Of a DNA stretch of 15,644 nucleotides, positions 6,904 through 14,432 are shown piece after piece. The stretch spans positions 1 through 15,644 of the forward strand of contig DAOTTL010000065.1 in the NCBI GenBank assembly GCA_034438135.1, read 5' to 3'. This stretch comes from Paraktedonobacter sp034438135. GTDB lineage: Bacteria > Chloroflexota > Ktedonobacteria > Ktedonobacterales > Ktedonobacteraceae. Each line of letters opens with the position of its first letter. Within the stretch, counting starts at the first letter, position 1. The notes under the pieces were generated by a model, which was not told where the DNA came from, did not search any database, and saw nothing but the letters and a program-made list of their open reading frames with translations. Position numbers and translations under genes: made by a program.

Positions 6904-7566
6904 ATGGATATGATCGCGCAAAATCAAGTAGTGATGAACATTTATCGGGAAATCCAGCAGCGTTTTGCTCACATGAAGGATCCCGCGCACGGCTGGGAAC
7001 ACATTGAGCGCGTCTACAACCTGGCGCTGTGGATTGCGGAAAAAGAGGAGGCAGATCCCTTTATTGTAGGAATAGCAGCCCTGTTGCACGATGTTGGACG
7101 TCTGGAAAAGCATCCTGAGAGACCTCATGCAGAGGTTTCGGTAGAGATTTCGCGTAGTCTGCTCAGTGTCTATCTTTTAGAAATAGAGCGGGTTGAAGCA
7201 ATACTCCACGCCGTTGAGGCGCATAGTTATAGTCATGGTATTGAGCCACAGACATTAGAAGCGCGTGTGGTGCGTGATGCCGATCGGCTGGACGGGTTAG
7301 GCGCGATCGGTATTCTACGTTGGGCAATCACCGGTGCAGTGAAACGCGGAGCATCCACACGTACCTATCATCCCGAAGATCCTTTCGCGGAACAGCATCA
7401 GCTTGATGATCGACAGTATATGCTGGACCATTTTTATACAAAGCTCCTCAAATTAGAGGAGACAATGGTCACAGAGACCGGTCGTATCCTGGCAAGGAGA
7501 CGTTCCGCGTATATGCGAGGTTATTTACAAGAATTCAAGTCCGAGTTGGAGTTATTGCATCCTTGA
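6904..7566 (+). CDS. HD-domain metal-dependent phosphohydrolase (YedJ/YpgQ-like)
   Basis: The 220-residue protein carries the HD phosphohydrolase signature: His33 in GWEHIERV, the His62-Asp63 pair in LLHDVGRLE, and Asp125/Asp127 in RDADRLDGLGAIGI. These residues bind the catalytic metal. The order and spacing fit the single-domain YedJ/YpgQ group, some members of which hydrolyse nucleotides; the substrate here cannot be told. The ATG at 6904 has AAAGGA five bases upstream. The 3' end overlaps the converging DinB-like gene by 32 bases, so the two mRNAs are complementary at their ends. Confidence 0.9.
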   Translation: MDMIAQNQVVMNIYREIQQRFAHMKDPAHGWEHIERVYNLALWIAEKEEADPFIVGIAALLHDVGRLEKHPERPHAEVSVEISRSLLSVYLLEIERVEAILHAVEAHSYSHGIEPQTLEARVVRDADRLDGLGAIGILRWAITGAVKRGASTRTYHPEDPFAEQHQLDDRQYMLDHFYTKLLKLEETMVTETGRILARRRSAYMRGYLQEFKSELELLHP

Positions 7567-8053
7567 GTTCGGCCAATTGACGGGCATGGGTTTGATCGTG
7601 TAGTGGCAAAGTATTTACTAGCTGATAAAATTTAAGTTGTCCCCTCCCAGGGTGGCGAAGGGGGCGATCCCAATCGGCGGCGGGAAGTTTACTAAGATAT
7701 TCAAACATCTCCTCACGTCGTGCTGCCATACCTCCCAGAACTGCATCCAGGGAAACGGGTGGCTCAGATGTTTTTATAGAATGTTGCGCCCCTTCTCCAA
7801 TGTTGGCGATAAGAGGATTTTCCTCGTTCTGGACTAAATAAATCTGCTCCAACATCGTTCCATCGGTCAGATAAACATGATGAGCGATCTCAATCGCTGA
7901 CCATTGATCTGGTGAGGGTGAGGTGTTCAGTTCATTGTGCCCGAATTTTGCCAACTGGCTCATCAGCTCGATGCGTGCTGCTGTCATCTTTGGGCGCACC
8001 TTTTCAAATGGATTTTCTATTATTCCCATCGTCGGTTTCTTCTCCTCTATCAC
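7535..8053 (-). CDS. DinB-like family protein (putative metal-dependent hydrolase/transferase)
   Basis: The 172-residue protein has the DinB/YfiT four-helix-bundle pattern with three expected metal-binding histidines: His59 in WSAIEIAHHVYLTDG, and His152 and His156 in LHDQTHARQL. The family includes thiol-dependent transferases and proteins of unknown function; no substrate can be named. The GTG start shares its first base with the parB stop codon (TAGTG), with AAGGA six bases upstream, pointing to translational coupling. An ATG eight codons later (8029) with GAGGAG 12 bases upstream is the alternative. It is the last gene of the parA-parB unit. Confidence 0.82.
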   Translation of the reverse strand: MIEEKKPTMGIIENPFEKVRPKMTAARIELMSQLAKFGHNELNTSPSPDQWSAIEIAHHVYLTDGTMLEQIYLVQNEENPLIANIGEGAQHSIKTSEPPVSLDAVLGGMAARREEMFEYLSKLPAADWDRPLRHPGRGQLKFYQLVNTLPLHDQTHARQLAELKDAITPTRT

Positions 8054-9087
8054 TAACTTTCCTTTTTTACCATCTGACTATATAAACGTTCTAGTTCCTC
8101 CTGATTATTGAAATGCAGGACCAGAGTACCTTTTCCTTTGCCATTGTACTTGAGATCAACTTTGACCGTCAGGGCATCTCGGAACTGTGTTTCCAGGGCA
8201 TCGATATCGGGTGAGCGGCGAGTCGTACTATCCAGCACAGCTTTTGTTGCTATGTCGGCATTTTCGGCAGCTTTGAGGCGGGCCGCCAGTTCTTCGGTCT
8301 GGCGAACATTCAGTCCGAGGGAGATAATTTTGCCCATGGCAGCTACCTGATCCTCTTCACGGGCAATTCCTACCAGTGTACGTGCGTGGCCCTCAGTAAA
8401 ATTGGGATATTCATGGGGATTAACAAGCGCCTCACGCAATTTCGGGGCCAGTTGAAGCAGGCGCAGGGCGTTTGTAATTGTCGAACGATCTTTGCCCACC
8501 TGTCTGGCGATCTGCTCCTGTTTCAGACCAAACTCAGAGATCAAAGCCTGATAGGCCAGGGCCTCCTCGATGGGATTAAGATCTTCGCGCTGAATGTTCT
8601 CGATCAAGGCCATTTCTAGCATCTCAAGAGGCGTGACCTCTTTGACGACCACAGGTATCTCGCGCAGTCCCGCCAGACGTGAGGCACGCCAACGTCGCTC
8701 ACCAGCAATGATCTGGTAGCGAATGATAGTGTCCGTCGGCTGAGGGCGTGGGGAGGTCTTCTCAGTGAGATCAGGTGCATCGTTGAACCAGTTCTCTTGA
8801 GAGGATGTAGAGCCTGGAGACCCTTCAGGAAGAGTATCCAGGCGAGTGACGACGAGAGGCTGTAAGAGGCCAAATTCTTTAATAGAAGCACTTAATTCAA
8901 GGAGGTTCGGATCATCCTCGCGAAAAATTTTGCGCGGTTGGCGCGGATTCGGGATGATCTGTTCCACTAGCACATGCAATATACTATGGTCATCTACCTG
9001 AGAGGTCTGCTGGGACGGAACGACTTCAGAGGCACCAGAGATGAGTGCATCCAGGCCTCTTCCCAAACCGAATTTCGGTTTAGCCAC
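8053..9087 (-). CDS. parB: Chromosome-partitioning protein ParB
   Basis: ParB is the CTP-dependent clamp that loads at parS sites and acts with ParA in chromosome segregation. The 344-residue protein begins like ParB/Spo0J (KFGLGRGLDALISG) and has NPRQPR (47-52), the CTP-binding box GERRWRA (129-135), the ENIQREDLNPIEEA segment (163-176) and a helix-turn-helix around 185-212 (LKQEQIARQVGKDRSTITNA). The C-terminal dimer domain follows. Between QPLVV (76-80) and YQIIAGE there is an insertion of about 40 polar residues not usual in the family. The GTG start has GGAGGT eight bases upstream and overlaps the parA stop by eight bases, so parA and parB are coupled. No canonical parS (TGTTTCACGTGAAACA) was seen in the window. 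Confidence 0.96.
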   Translation of the reverse strand: MAKPKFGLGRGLDALISGASEVVPSQQTSQVDDHSILHVLVEQIIPNPRQPRKIFREDDPNLLELSASIKEFGLLQPLVVTRLDTLPEGSPGSTSSQENWFNDAPDLTEKTSPRPQPTDTIIRYQIIAGERRWRASRLAGLREIPVVVKEVTPLEMLEMALIENIQREDLNPIEEALAYQALISEFGLKQEQIARQVGKDRSTITNALRLLQLAPKLREALVNPHEYPNFTEGHARTLVGIAREEDQVAAMGKIISLGLNVRQTEELAARLKAAENADIATKAVLDSTTRRSPDIDALETQFRDALTVKVDLKYNGKGKGTLVLHFNNQEELERLYSQMVKKES

Positions 9088-9805
9088 GGGCGATTACCTC
9101 CTCGGCCAGTGAGCGATATGAAATTGCGCCTGGCGAACCTGGGTCGTAGTCAAGAATAGATTGGCCGAAGCTTGGAGCCTCGCTCAGACGAACATTACGG
9201 TTGATGACGGTCTGGAAAACTTCATTGGGGAAGTGGCCACGCACTTCGCGGACTATTTCGCCAGCGAGCCGGGTACGCGGATCGAACATGGTCAGCAATA
9301 CGCCGGCAATATAGAGCTTGGGATTTAACTTATTTTTCACCATCTGGATGGTATTTAAGAGATGAGTTAAACCTTCCAAAGCCAGATATTCGCACTGAAT
9401 AGGAATAATCAGTCCATCGGCAGCTACCAGCGTGTTAACAGTCAACAGGCCAAGTGAGGGAGGACAGTCGATAATAACATAGTCGCAACGCGAGCGGATA
9501 GGTTCAATCACCTGGCGCAGGCGGTGTTCGCGTGCCAGAGCTGAAACCAGTTCGACCTCAGCCGCGGCCAGATCTACGGTGCACGGGGCTACAACGAGTT
9601 CACGCCTGGGAGATGGGACGAGTACATCAAAGATTGAGATGGTCTCTTCTTCCTGTACAAGCAGATCGTAGATGGTGTGCGCTTTGAGATTTTTGGCCAC
9701 TCCGATCCCGCTGGTAGCATTAGCCTGAGGGTCCATATCTATGAGCAATACTTTCCGACCGGTTGCCGCAAGGTATGTGGCAAGATTGATAGCGGTAGTT
9801 GTTTT
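9080..9805 (-). CDS. parA: ParA ATPase, second exon (Walker A lysine to stop)
   Basis: ParA/Soj is the DNA-bound ATPase that moves ParB-parS complexes. This exon encodes 241 residues starting KTTTAINLATYL, the second half of the Walker A motif, and includes the Walker A'-type VLLIDMDPQ (spliced residues 34-42) and Walker B YVIIDCPPS (Asp128). The first 15 codons are at 12365-12321, beyond a group II intron. Joined, the protein has 256 residues, the normal Soj length, with an intact KGGVGKTTT. An uninterrupted reading frame continues from this exon back into the intron as far as 10003, but those 66 codons look like intron sequence, not a ParA N-terminus. ParB is coupled downstream. Confidence 0.95.
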   Translation of the reverse strand, partial: KTTTAINLATYLAATGRKVLLIDMDPQANATSGIGVAKNLKAHTIYDLLVQEEETISIFDVLVPSPRRELVVAPCTVDLAAAEVELVSALAREHRLRQVIEPIRSRCDYVIIDCPPSLGLLTVNTLVAADGLIIPIQCEYLALEGLTHLLNTIQMVKNKLNPKLYIAGVLLTMFDPRTRLAGEIVREVRGHFPNEVFQTVINRNVRLSEAPSFGQSILDYDPGSPGAISYRSLAEEVIARG

Positions 9806-9866
9806 GTTGGGTAGGAACCAAGCGCCCTTGTCTGTTTCCAGATCGGGTTTCTTTGAACCCCCCTCC

Positions 9867-9900
9867 GAACCGGACGTACACGTTTCCGCGTATCCGGCTC
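9867..9900 (-). ncRNA. Domain V of the group II intron
   Basis: This is the catalytic hairpin of the ribozyme, 34 nt long, with outer stem GAGCCGGA/TCCGGTTC, an internal bulge and an inner stem closed by a GNRA-like GAAA loop. It begins 12 bases after the stop codon of the intron-encoded protein. It looks intact. Confidence 0.92.
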
Positions 9901-9911
9901 TCCAGCCATTC

Positions 9912-11777
9912 CTAGTTCTCATGTCTTTCCACCACAACTTTTCCGATACCGTGTCCATTGTGCGCTGAGTGGATTGCATTGTGGCATGATTTGCATACCA
10001 CAAGTGTTTTCTTTCTCAGTGTGTACATGGTCAGTACCCAATTGGGGACGTGTTCGCCGCTTTTGGAGAAGTGTTCTTGCATGTCATTGAGCTTTTTGAT
10101 GTGATGTACTTCAAAGATATGTCCGTCATCCGATGTATAGCCACAGAGTTCGCACTCTTGCGCCTCGACTCGATCACTCGTCTGAGGTCCAGGGAGGAGT
10201 CCCTCTTCTATGATCCTCTGAGCGACTGTTCCCTCGTGGGGCTGGTCTTTCTTTTTGATCGAGTCGTTAAAGTAGGTAAGGGTTGCCAGACCTTCTCTGG
10301 TCTGGTACGTGACCCCAAATACTTTTCGTGTGCCGGTTTTCTGTTTGAATTTTACATCGACGCCGTATTTACTCAAGACCCGGGCAATCGAGCATTTTTC
10401 CTTGCGGGCGACTGTTTTTAACAGGCTGTAGTAGTGATAGTACCTGTACTTTCCAAGCTTGATATTTACATCTGTTGCCAGGCAATAGTAGTTGTAGAGA
10501 CCTCGGATCTCGGCATTATATTGCGTGAGGAGGTCCAGCAAAGGAAGATTAATGCGGGCGTTGTGATGGATGGCTTTGCCATTGCTAACGAACGGCTTGA
10601 GTTTCTCTTGTATGACATCTCCGGGTACAAGTAACTGGATTGTCTCGTTGGCTACACGCTTTTTTTCTCCCAGAGACTTCTCCGTCAGAACGGTATTTTC
10701 TCTGGTTCTGGCTATTTCATAGCCAAGGAAGCGCACTCGTTGGTCGTTCAGATGCGTGATCGCTGTTTTTTCCAGACTCAGTTCAAGCTGTAGCTCTTGC
10801 TGAAGGAAATCTTTGATTGCTTCTCTGATCTGTTCTGCCATGTTTTTGCTGCCGAGAATCATTACCAGAAAACTGTCTGCATACCGGATATAGTTGACCT
10901 TTACAGAGTTCGGGTCAAATGAATCCTGCGAGGGCATGGTTCTTATCTGTTTGATGATATCGTTGGCTCGTTCAAAATCTCCGTTTTTCCTGGCATGGGA
11001 GTGTTCCAGATCGAGGTCCTGGTGGAATGCGTTTCTGCGCCGAAGATAATTCGGCGCAGTTAGTCGATTACAGGTTTGTTCCATGAACACATCGAGTTCA
11101 TGAAGATAGATATTTGCCAGGATTGGACCGACGATCCCGCCCTGCGGCGTTTCCGTCAAAGAGTTGTGAACTTGCCAAAATTCCATGTATCCCGCTTTGA
11201 GAAACCTTTCGATCAGGTGTAAAAAACGTCCATCACTGATTTTTCGAGAGAGAAGTTCCAGGAGCTTGACATGGTTTAGCGTGTCAAAGAACCCTTGAAT
11301 GGCTCCCTCAATAACCCAATTTGTTCCTTTGCAAGTCGTTTTCAACTGAACCAGCGCGGTGTGACAACTTCTTGCGGTTCGAAAACCATGAGAAGAGTCC
11401 TTAAAGAGTGGTTCGTAAATTGCCTGTAACAGGAGTCGCAGGACTTCTTGAACCAATGTATCTTGAAAAGAAGGGTTGTGGAGAGGTCGAAGTGAGTCAT
11501 TCTTTTTAGGAATGGCTGTACTTCGGACTGGCCGAGGGTAGTACGTTTCCGTTTTGAGTAGAGCAATGATCTCCTCCACCTTGTGAGCGTTGAAGCCATT
11601 GATCGTGCTCTGATCTACCCTTTCGATCATATTTCCTTCTTTCGCATAGATAGTGCTGTACGCCAGCAGATAGAAGTCTGGATTGAACAGGTTTCTGTAC
11701 AGTCGGTCGAACACGTACTCGCTCTTCTGGATCGACTTTTGAGCTAGCATTGACAGGACTACTTCAGCGTTTTGCAT
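9912..11777 (-). CDS. ltrA: Group II intron-encoded protein: RT-like, maturase and HNH domains, RT site altered
   Basis: Proteins of this type bind the intron RNA, help it splice (maturase) and normally copy it into DNA. In order: RT fingers/palm with RTARSCHTALVQL near 133-145, motif A at 157-165, PQGGIVGPILANIYLHELD (211-229), motif C at 299-302, domain X with RGLYNYYCLATDVNIK and GKYRYYHYYSLLKTVARK (425-459), and a C-terminal HNH endonuclease with Cys542/Cys545, His558/His559 and Cys595/Cys598. Two catalytic positions are changed. Motif A reads EGAIQGFFD, with Ala159 where Asp is expected, and motif C reads YADS instead of YADD. The frame is otherwise open for 621 residues. GGAGGT lies seven bases before the ATG. 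Maturase function is plausible; reverse transcription is doubtful. Confidence 0.93.
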   Translation of the reverse strand: MQNAEVVLSMLAQKSIQKSEYVFDRLYRNLFNPDFYLLAYSTIYAKEGNMIERVDQSTINGFNAHKVEEIIALLKTETYYPRPVRSTAIPKKNDSLRPLHNPSFQDTLVQEVLRLLLQAIYEPLFKDSSHGFRTARSCHTALVQLKTTCKGTNWVIEGAIQGFFDTLNHVKLLELLSRKISDGRFLHLIERFLKAGYMEFWQVHNSLTETPQGGIVGPILANIYLHELDVFMEQTCNRLTAPNYLRRRNAFHQDLDLEHSHARKNGDFERANDIIKQIRTMPSQDSFDPNSVKVNYIRYADSFLVMILGSKNMAEQIREAIKDFLQQELQLELSLEKTAITHLNDQRVRFLGYEIARTRENTVLTEKSLGEKKRVANETIQLLVPGDVIQEKLKPFVSNGKAIHHNARINLPLLDLLTQYNAEIRGLYNYYCLATDVNIKLGKYRYYHYYSLLKTVARKEKCSIARVLSKYGVDVKFKQKTGTRKVFGVTYQTREGLATLTYFNDSIKKKDQPHEGTVAQRIIEEGLLPGPQTSDRVEAQECELCGYTSDDGHIFEVHHIKKLNDMQEHFSKSGEHVPNWVLTMYTLRKKTLVVCKSCHNAIHSAHNGHGIGKVVVERHEN

Positions 11778-12320
11778 TACGCATACCTCCGTGTTCTATC
11801 AATAGAATGACCTGCTTCCCTTCGCCATGTAGCAGGCGTTACCTGCCTCGGACTACTACGGAAGCTCCGTAGCCATATCAGGTTTTCAGAGTCTCTACTC
11901 ATAGCCCTTGTGGGCTTCCTGACGTAGGCTATCCCCGTTTAGCTTCTTTTTGTACATGTATAAGTGGTTTAGGCTCCCGTTCGCTTCTTTAACGCATCGC
12001 TGATGCGCTGAGAGGCTGTTAGTGAGTACAGGCGTCGTAGGAAATAACTCCTGTAAACTGCCTCTGTGTACGTATCAATCAGTATTCGTACACCCCGGCG
12101 GGTTAGGGCCAAGGAGCTGGGTTTAAAGCAGTGTAGCTTTGGCCATGCCACTTTCTGGTCTGGCATCACGATCTGTAGGCTGACTTTCCAAATCTGACGC
12201 GTTCCCGGCGTGCTATGTTCCCTTTTGACGTTTCCATCTCAGGTTAGCCAGTTGACCATACGGGTTCTCACTACCCGTAACTTCTTCCGAAGCATTACAA
12301 AAAGCACCTTACGGGCGCAC

Positions 12321-12365
12321 ACCCACGCCCCCTTTCTGATTAATAATAGCGTATACTTTTGACAC
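12321..12365 (-). CDS. parA: ParA ATPase, first exon (15 codons)
   Basis: Starting with a GTG at 12365, these 45 bases encode (M)SKVYAIINQKGGVG, the standard ParA/Soj N-terminus up to the second Gly of the Walker A loop, and stop exactly where the intron GTGCG begins. A GGAAG lies six bases before the GTG, and in-frame stop TGA is met shortly upstream, so no earlier start is open. This exon is too short to be found by usual gene callers. It joins to 9805-9080. Confidence 0.92.
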
Positions 12366-12527
12366 AGGCCGCTTCCATACCTTTCATCTGGCTGTACCTT
12401 CTTGGAAGGTCAGGCCAGGCTATGAGATTGCGCAGTAGAGAGTTGAACAACGAAACGCGATTTATGATTGACCCTGTCGTTGCGTTTTGTATGGACATTG
12501 TAACAAATGCATAATAGAGAAGCAACT
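12366..12527. promoter_or_regulatory. Divergent control region between parA and the DUF4129 gene
   Basis: Transcription must start here in both directions. On the plus strand TTGACC (12468-12473) and TATGGA (12490-12495), 16 bases apart, are a modest promoter for the membrane-protein gene. On the minus strand, the parA leader contains the small hairpin ACCTTC-CAA-GAAGGT. An inverted pair AAACGC (12453-12458) and GCGTTT (12482-12487) overlaps the promoter area and might be an operator. No clear parA promoter was recognised. Confidence 0.35.
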
Positions 12528-14144
12528 ATGATGGATCAGCAGAATGAAAAGACGCGTCCTCGCGCCACTCTGCTTCACTGGCTGAGGCGTAGTGAAGATG
12601 ATTTCAAAATCACCAGTTTGGGTGAGTATCTCCTGCCATTTTTTCTAGCTGCACTTGAGGCTTGTTGGCTGAATGGTTTGCTGCTAGGGGTGGCAAGTGT
12701 TGCTCTGTTTGGTTCTAGTTCGGAGCTATTGCCTTTCTGGGCTCCATTGTTTTTGTTGTGTATCTCAATCCTGTTATTCAGACGATCCTCCCAGGTCAAG
12801 GATACTCCACAGGCTCAGGGTGTTTCTGAGGGAGCATCACCTGGCTTCCAGACTTTTTCGGGTCTGGGTCCCTTATTTACGCTGGTTGGATTTTTTACTG
12901 TTGTCCTTCTCTGGCTGGATCTCTATGCCGCTAACTATTTTCTCTTCGATCCCCGCTGGTTGGTGGCCGCTGCCAGAGATGTCTTTGCGCTCAATACGCG
13001 CTTTTATCAGCTATTGGTGATTGCATCTCTCTCCGTCTATCTTTGCTGGCGAGGTATGAAACTGGCCCAGTTGCGCGTGGAGTCGGATCATGTGCTTCGC
13101 CAGTTCTGGACTGGTCTCTGTGTGTTCTTGTTAGTCATTCTTTTGCGAGGTGGTCAGGCAGGGACGGCCAACACTTTCAATGACACGCTCTTATTATTGC
13201 TGTTGCCGATTTTTCTCTATCTTGCACTTGCCGCTCATGCTCTGGCCCGGTTGACTTTTGTCAGACGCGATCATTCCTTTGGTCTGGAGAGTAGTATTGT
13301 GGTTCAGGAGCGAGCGGTGTTGAGTGTAGTCAGCGTTGTGGGTCTGCTATTGCTAATCACGACGTTTGTGAGTGCGGCCTTCTTCCGTCCGACATTTTTC
13401 GATGCTTTGCAACCGCTTTGGCAGGGCGTTGGGATTGTGTATGATTGGCTTTTAAGGGGGTTTGGCGTCGTAGCATTAGTGATTATTACGCCATTCTACT
13501 GGTTATTGCAATGGTGGTTCTCGCGTTTCCCTCCGCATTGGCCTGCTATAACTCCTATAAATTCACAGCTATCTTCGACCCGGACGCCGCCACCCTTCGC
13601 TTCTACCTCGCCTGGTGTGGTCGTCACGGCCAATGTGCTTCTGTTTCTCGTGATCTTTTTACTGCTGTTCTTTGTGTTGCGGCGTATTTTACGTGGGCGT
13701 AAGATTGTAAGGATTAGTTTGAAGCGCCGCACCAGTGATCTGCACGAGAGTGTCTGGTCCTGGACTCTCTTTTTGGCACAGCTTCGTGTATTCTGGGAAG
13801 CCTTCTTGCGCTTTCTTTTACGTAGAAAAACGTCAGATAATGGCGAGAAGAGAGTAGAGGGGGTAGAGGTAACTGGTGCTCCGGCGGTACGTACTGTACG
13901 CGAGATATATCGTGTTTTTCTTAAAAGAGCCGAACGCGCCGGGCATAGGCGCAAGAGGGATGAGACTGCATATGAGTTTCAGCAACGTCTGATTCCCCAG
14001 GTTCCTCAGATTGAGCCTCAAATCAATCAACTCACTGAGTCTTATACTCGGGTTCGTTATGGAGAAAGCCAACCTGACGAGGTAGAGCTTGCCAGCGTTC
14101 GTCAGGTCTGGCAGGAGCTTGAGCACAAGTGGGATGAGGGGTAA
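12528..14144 (+). CDS. Multi-pass membrane protein with C-terminal DUF4129 domain
   Basis: The 538-residue protein has about nine hydrophobic segments spread over residues 30-400, among them LLPFFLAALEACW, FWAPLFLLCISILLF, LLLLLLPIFLYLALAA, VVSVVGLLLLITTFVSAAFF and VVVTANVLLFLVIFLLLFFV. A soluble C-terminal domain follows (about 445-535): VREIYRVFLKRAERAGHRRK...ETAYEFQQRL...LTESYTRVRYGE. That pattern matches DUF4129, often found with membrane transglutaminase-like (TgpA/DUF3488) proteins; none is adjacent here. GAGAAG lies five bases before the ATG at 12528 and eight before the next ATG (12531); an ATG at 12507 has no binding site. Function unknown; it is transcribed away from parA and toward recF. 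Confidence 0.83.
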   Translation: MMDQQNEKTRPRATLLHWLRRSEDDFKITSLGEYLLPFFLAALEACWLNGLLLGVASVALFGSSSELLPFWAPLFLLCISILLFRRSSQVKDTPQAQGVSEGASPGFQTFSGLGPLFTLVGFFTVVLLWLDLYAANYFLFDPRWLVAAARDVFALNTRFYQLLVIASLSVYLCWRGMKLAQLRVESDHVLRQFWTGLCVFLLVILLRGGQAGTANTFNDTLLLLLLPIFLYLALAAHALARLTFVRRDHSFGLESSIVVQERAVLSVVSVVGLLLLITTFVSAAFFRPTFFDALQPLWQGVGIVYDWLLRGFGVVALVIITPFYWLLQWWFSRFPPHWPAITPINSQLSSTRTPPPFASTSPGVVVTANVLLFLVIFLLLFFVLRRILRGRKIVRISLKRRTSDLHESVWSWTLFLAQLRVFWEAFLRFLLRRKTSDNGEKRVEGVEVTGAPAVRTVREIYRVFLKRAERAGHRRKRDETAYEFQQRLIPQVPQIEPQINQLTESYTRVRYGESQPDEVELASVRQVWQELEHKWDEG

Positions 14145-14191
14145 ATGGATGAGTTATTTCTATTTTTGCAAAAGCAGGAGAAAAGGCTTTC

Positions 14192-14393
14192 GGCCTGCAT
14201 AGCAGGCCGCCGCACCCCTCTTTTTTAGAAGAAGTAAGGCTGTTTGGCGATGCATTCGCACCGCCAAACAGCCTCACTTCTTCTTTTTTATAAGTCATTC
14301 CTGCCCTTTTTTCTAAAAAGGGCAAACTCATCCTTCTCTCCTTTCTTTGGGGGGAGCGGCTTGACAAGCCGCAGAAAAGTGAGGGATAACTCA
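14192..14393. repeat. Hairpin element C between converging genes, likely terminator
   Basis: In order: GGCCTGC-ATA-GCAGGCC (14192-14208); a long stem of 23-bp arms with one mismatch (14227-14249 and 14262-14284), flanked by T-runs on the plus strand; GCCCTTTTT-TCT-AAAAAGGGC (14303-14323); GCGGCTTG-A-CAAGCCGC (14356-14372); and GTGAG-GGATAA-CTCAC, containing the shared motif TGAGGGATAACTCA (14380-14393). It fills the gap between the DUF4129 gene and recF, which end toward each other, and probably stops both transcripts. It is of the same modular type as the elements at 2413 and 5716. Confidence 0.75.
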
Positions 14394-14432
14394 CATCATG
14401 TCAAATGGAGTTTGACAGAGCGGTAGCGGAAA

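Larger units (their letters stand above)
9806..12320 (-). mobile_element. Group II intron interrupting parA in the Walker A codons
   Basis: The minus strand from 12320 to 9806 has the marks of a full group II intron of 2515 bases. The 5' end is GTGCG (12320-12316), and the encoded protein lies in domain IV. A 34-nt domain V (9900-9867) starts GAGCCGG, has a GGAAAC tip and ends CCGGTTC. In domain VI six G residues pair with CCT(A)CCC, leaving a bulged branch-point A at 9812, seven bases from the end. The last bases are CCCAAC, fitting the AY rule. Boundaries are set to the base by the restored ParA frame: GGC GTG GGT before, AAA ACA ACT after. A start at 12322 (GTGTG) is also formally possible but would change the P-loop Gly. 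Splicing must occur for ParA to be made. Confidence 0.93.

Noticed and set aside
9806..10003. A ParA with an N-terminus extending back to position 10003
   Set aside because: The 66 extra codons are read through intron domains V and VI; they give no ParA-like residues and break the Walker A motif. The true start is the short exon at 12365.
11969..12169. Small minus-strand open frame in the 5' part of the intron
   Set aside because: It lies in the structured domain I region, has no good ribosome binding site or recognisable protein, and is best explained as chance.
12318..12322. Intron 5' end at 12322 (GTGTG) instead of 12320 (GTGCG)
   Set aside because: Both fit the GUGYG rule, but only a start at 12320, with an end at 9806, restores the Gly-Lys of the Walker A motif without a changed residue.
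7535..12527. A parS site near parAB
   Set aside because: No TGTTTCACGTGAAACA or close relative was found; GTTGAACAAC near 12443 is only a short partial palindrome.
14375..14400. DnaA box in the GTGAGTTATCCC sequence
   Set aside because: It matches TTATNCACA only in the first part and is accounted for by the shared hairpin motif.
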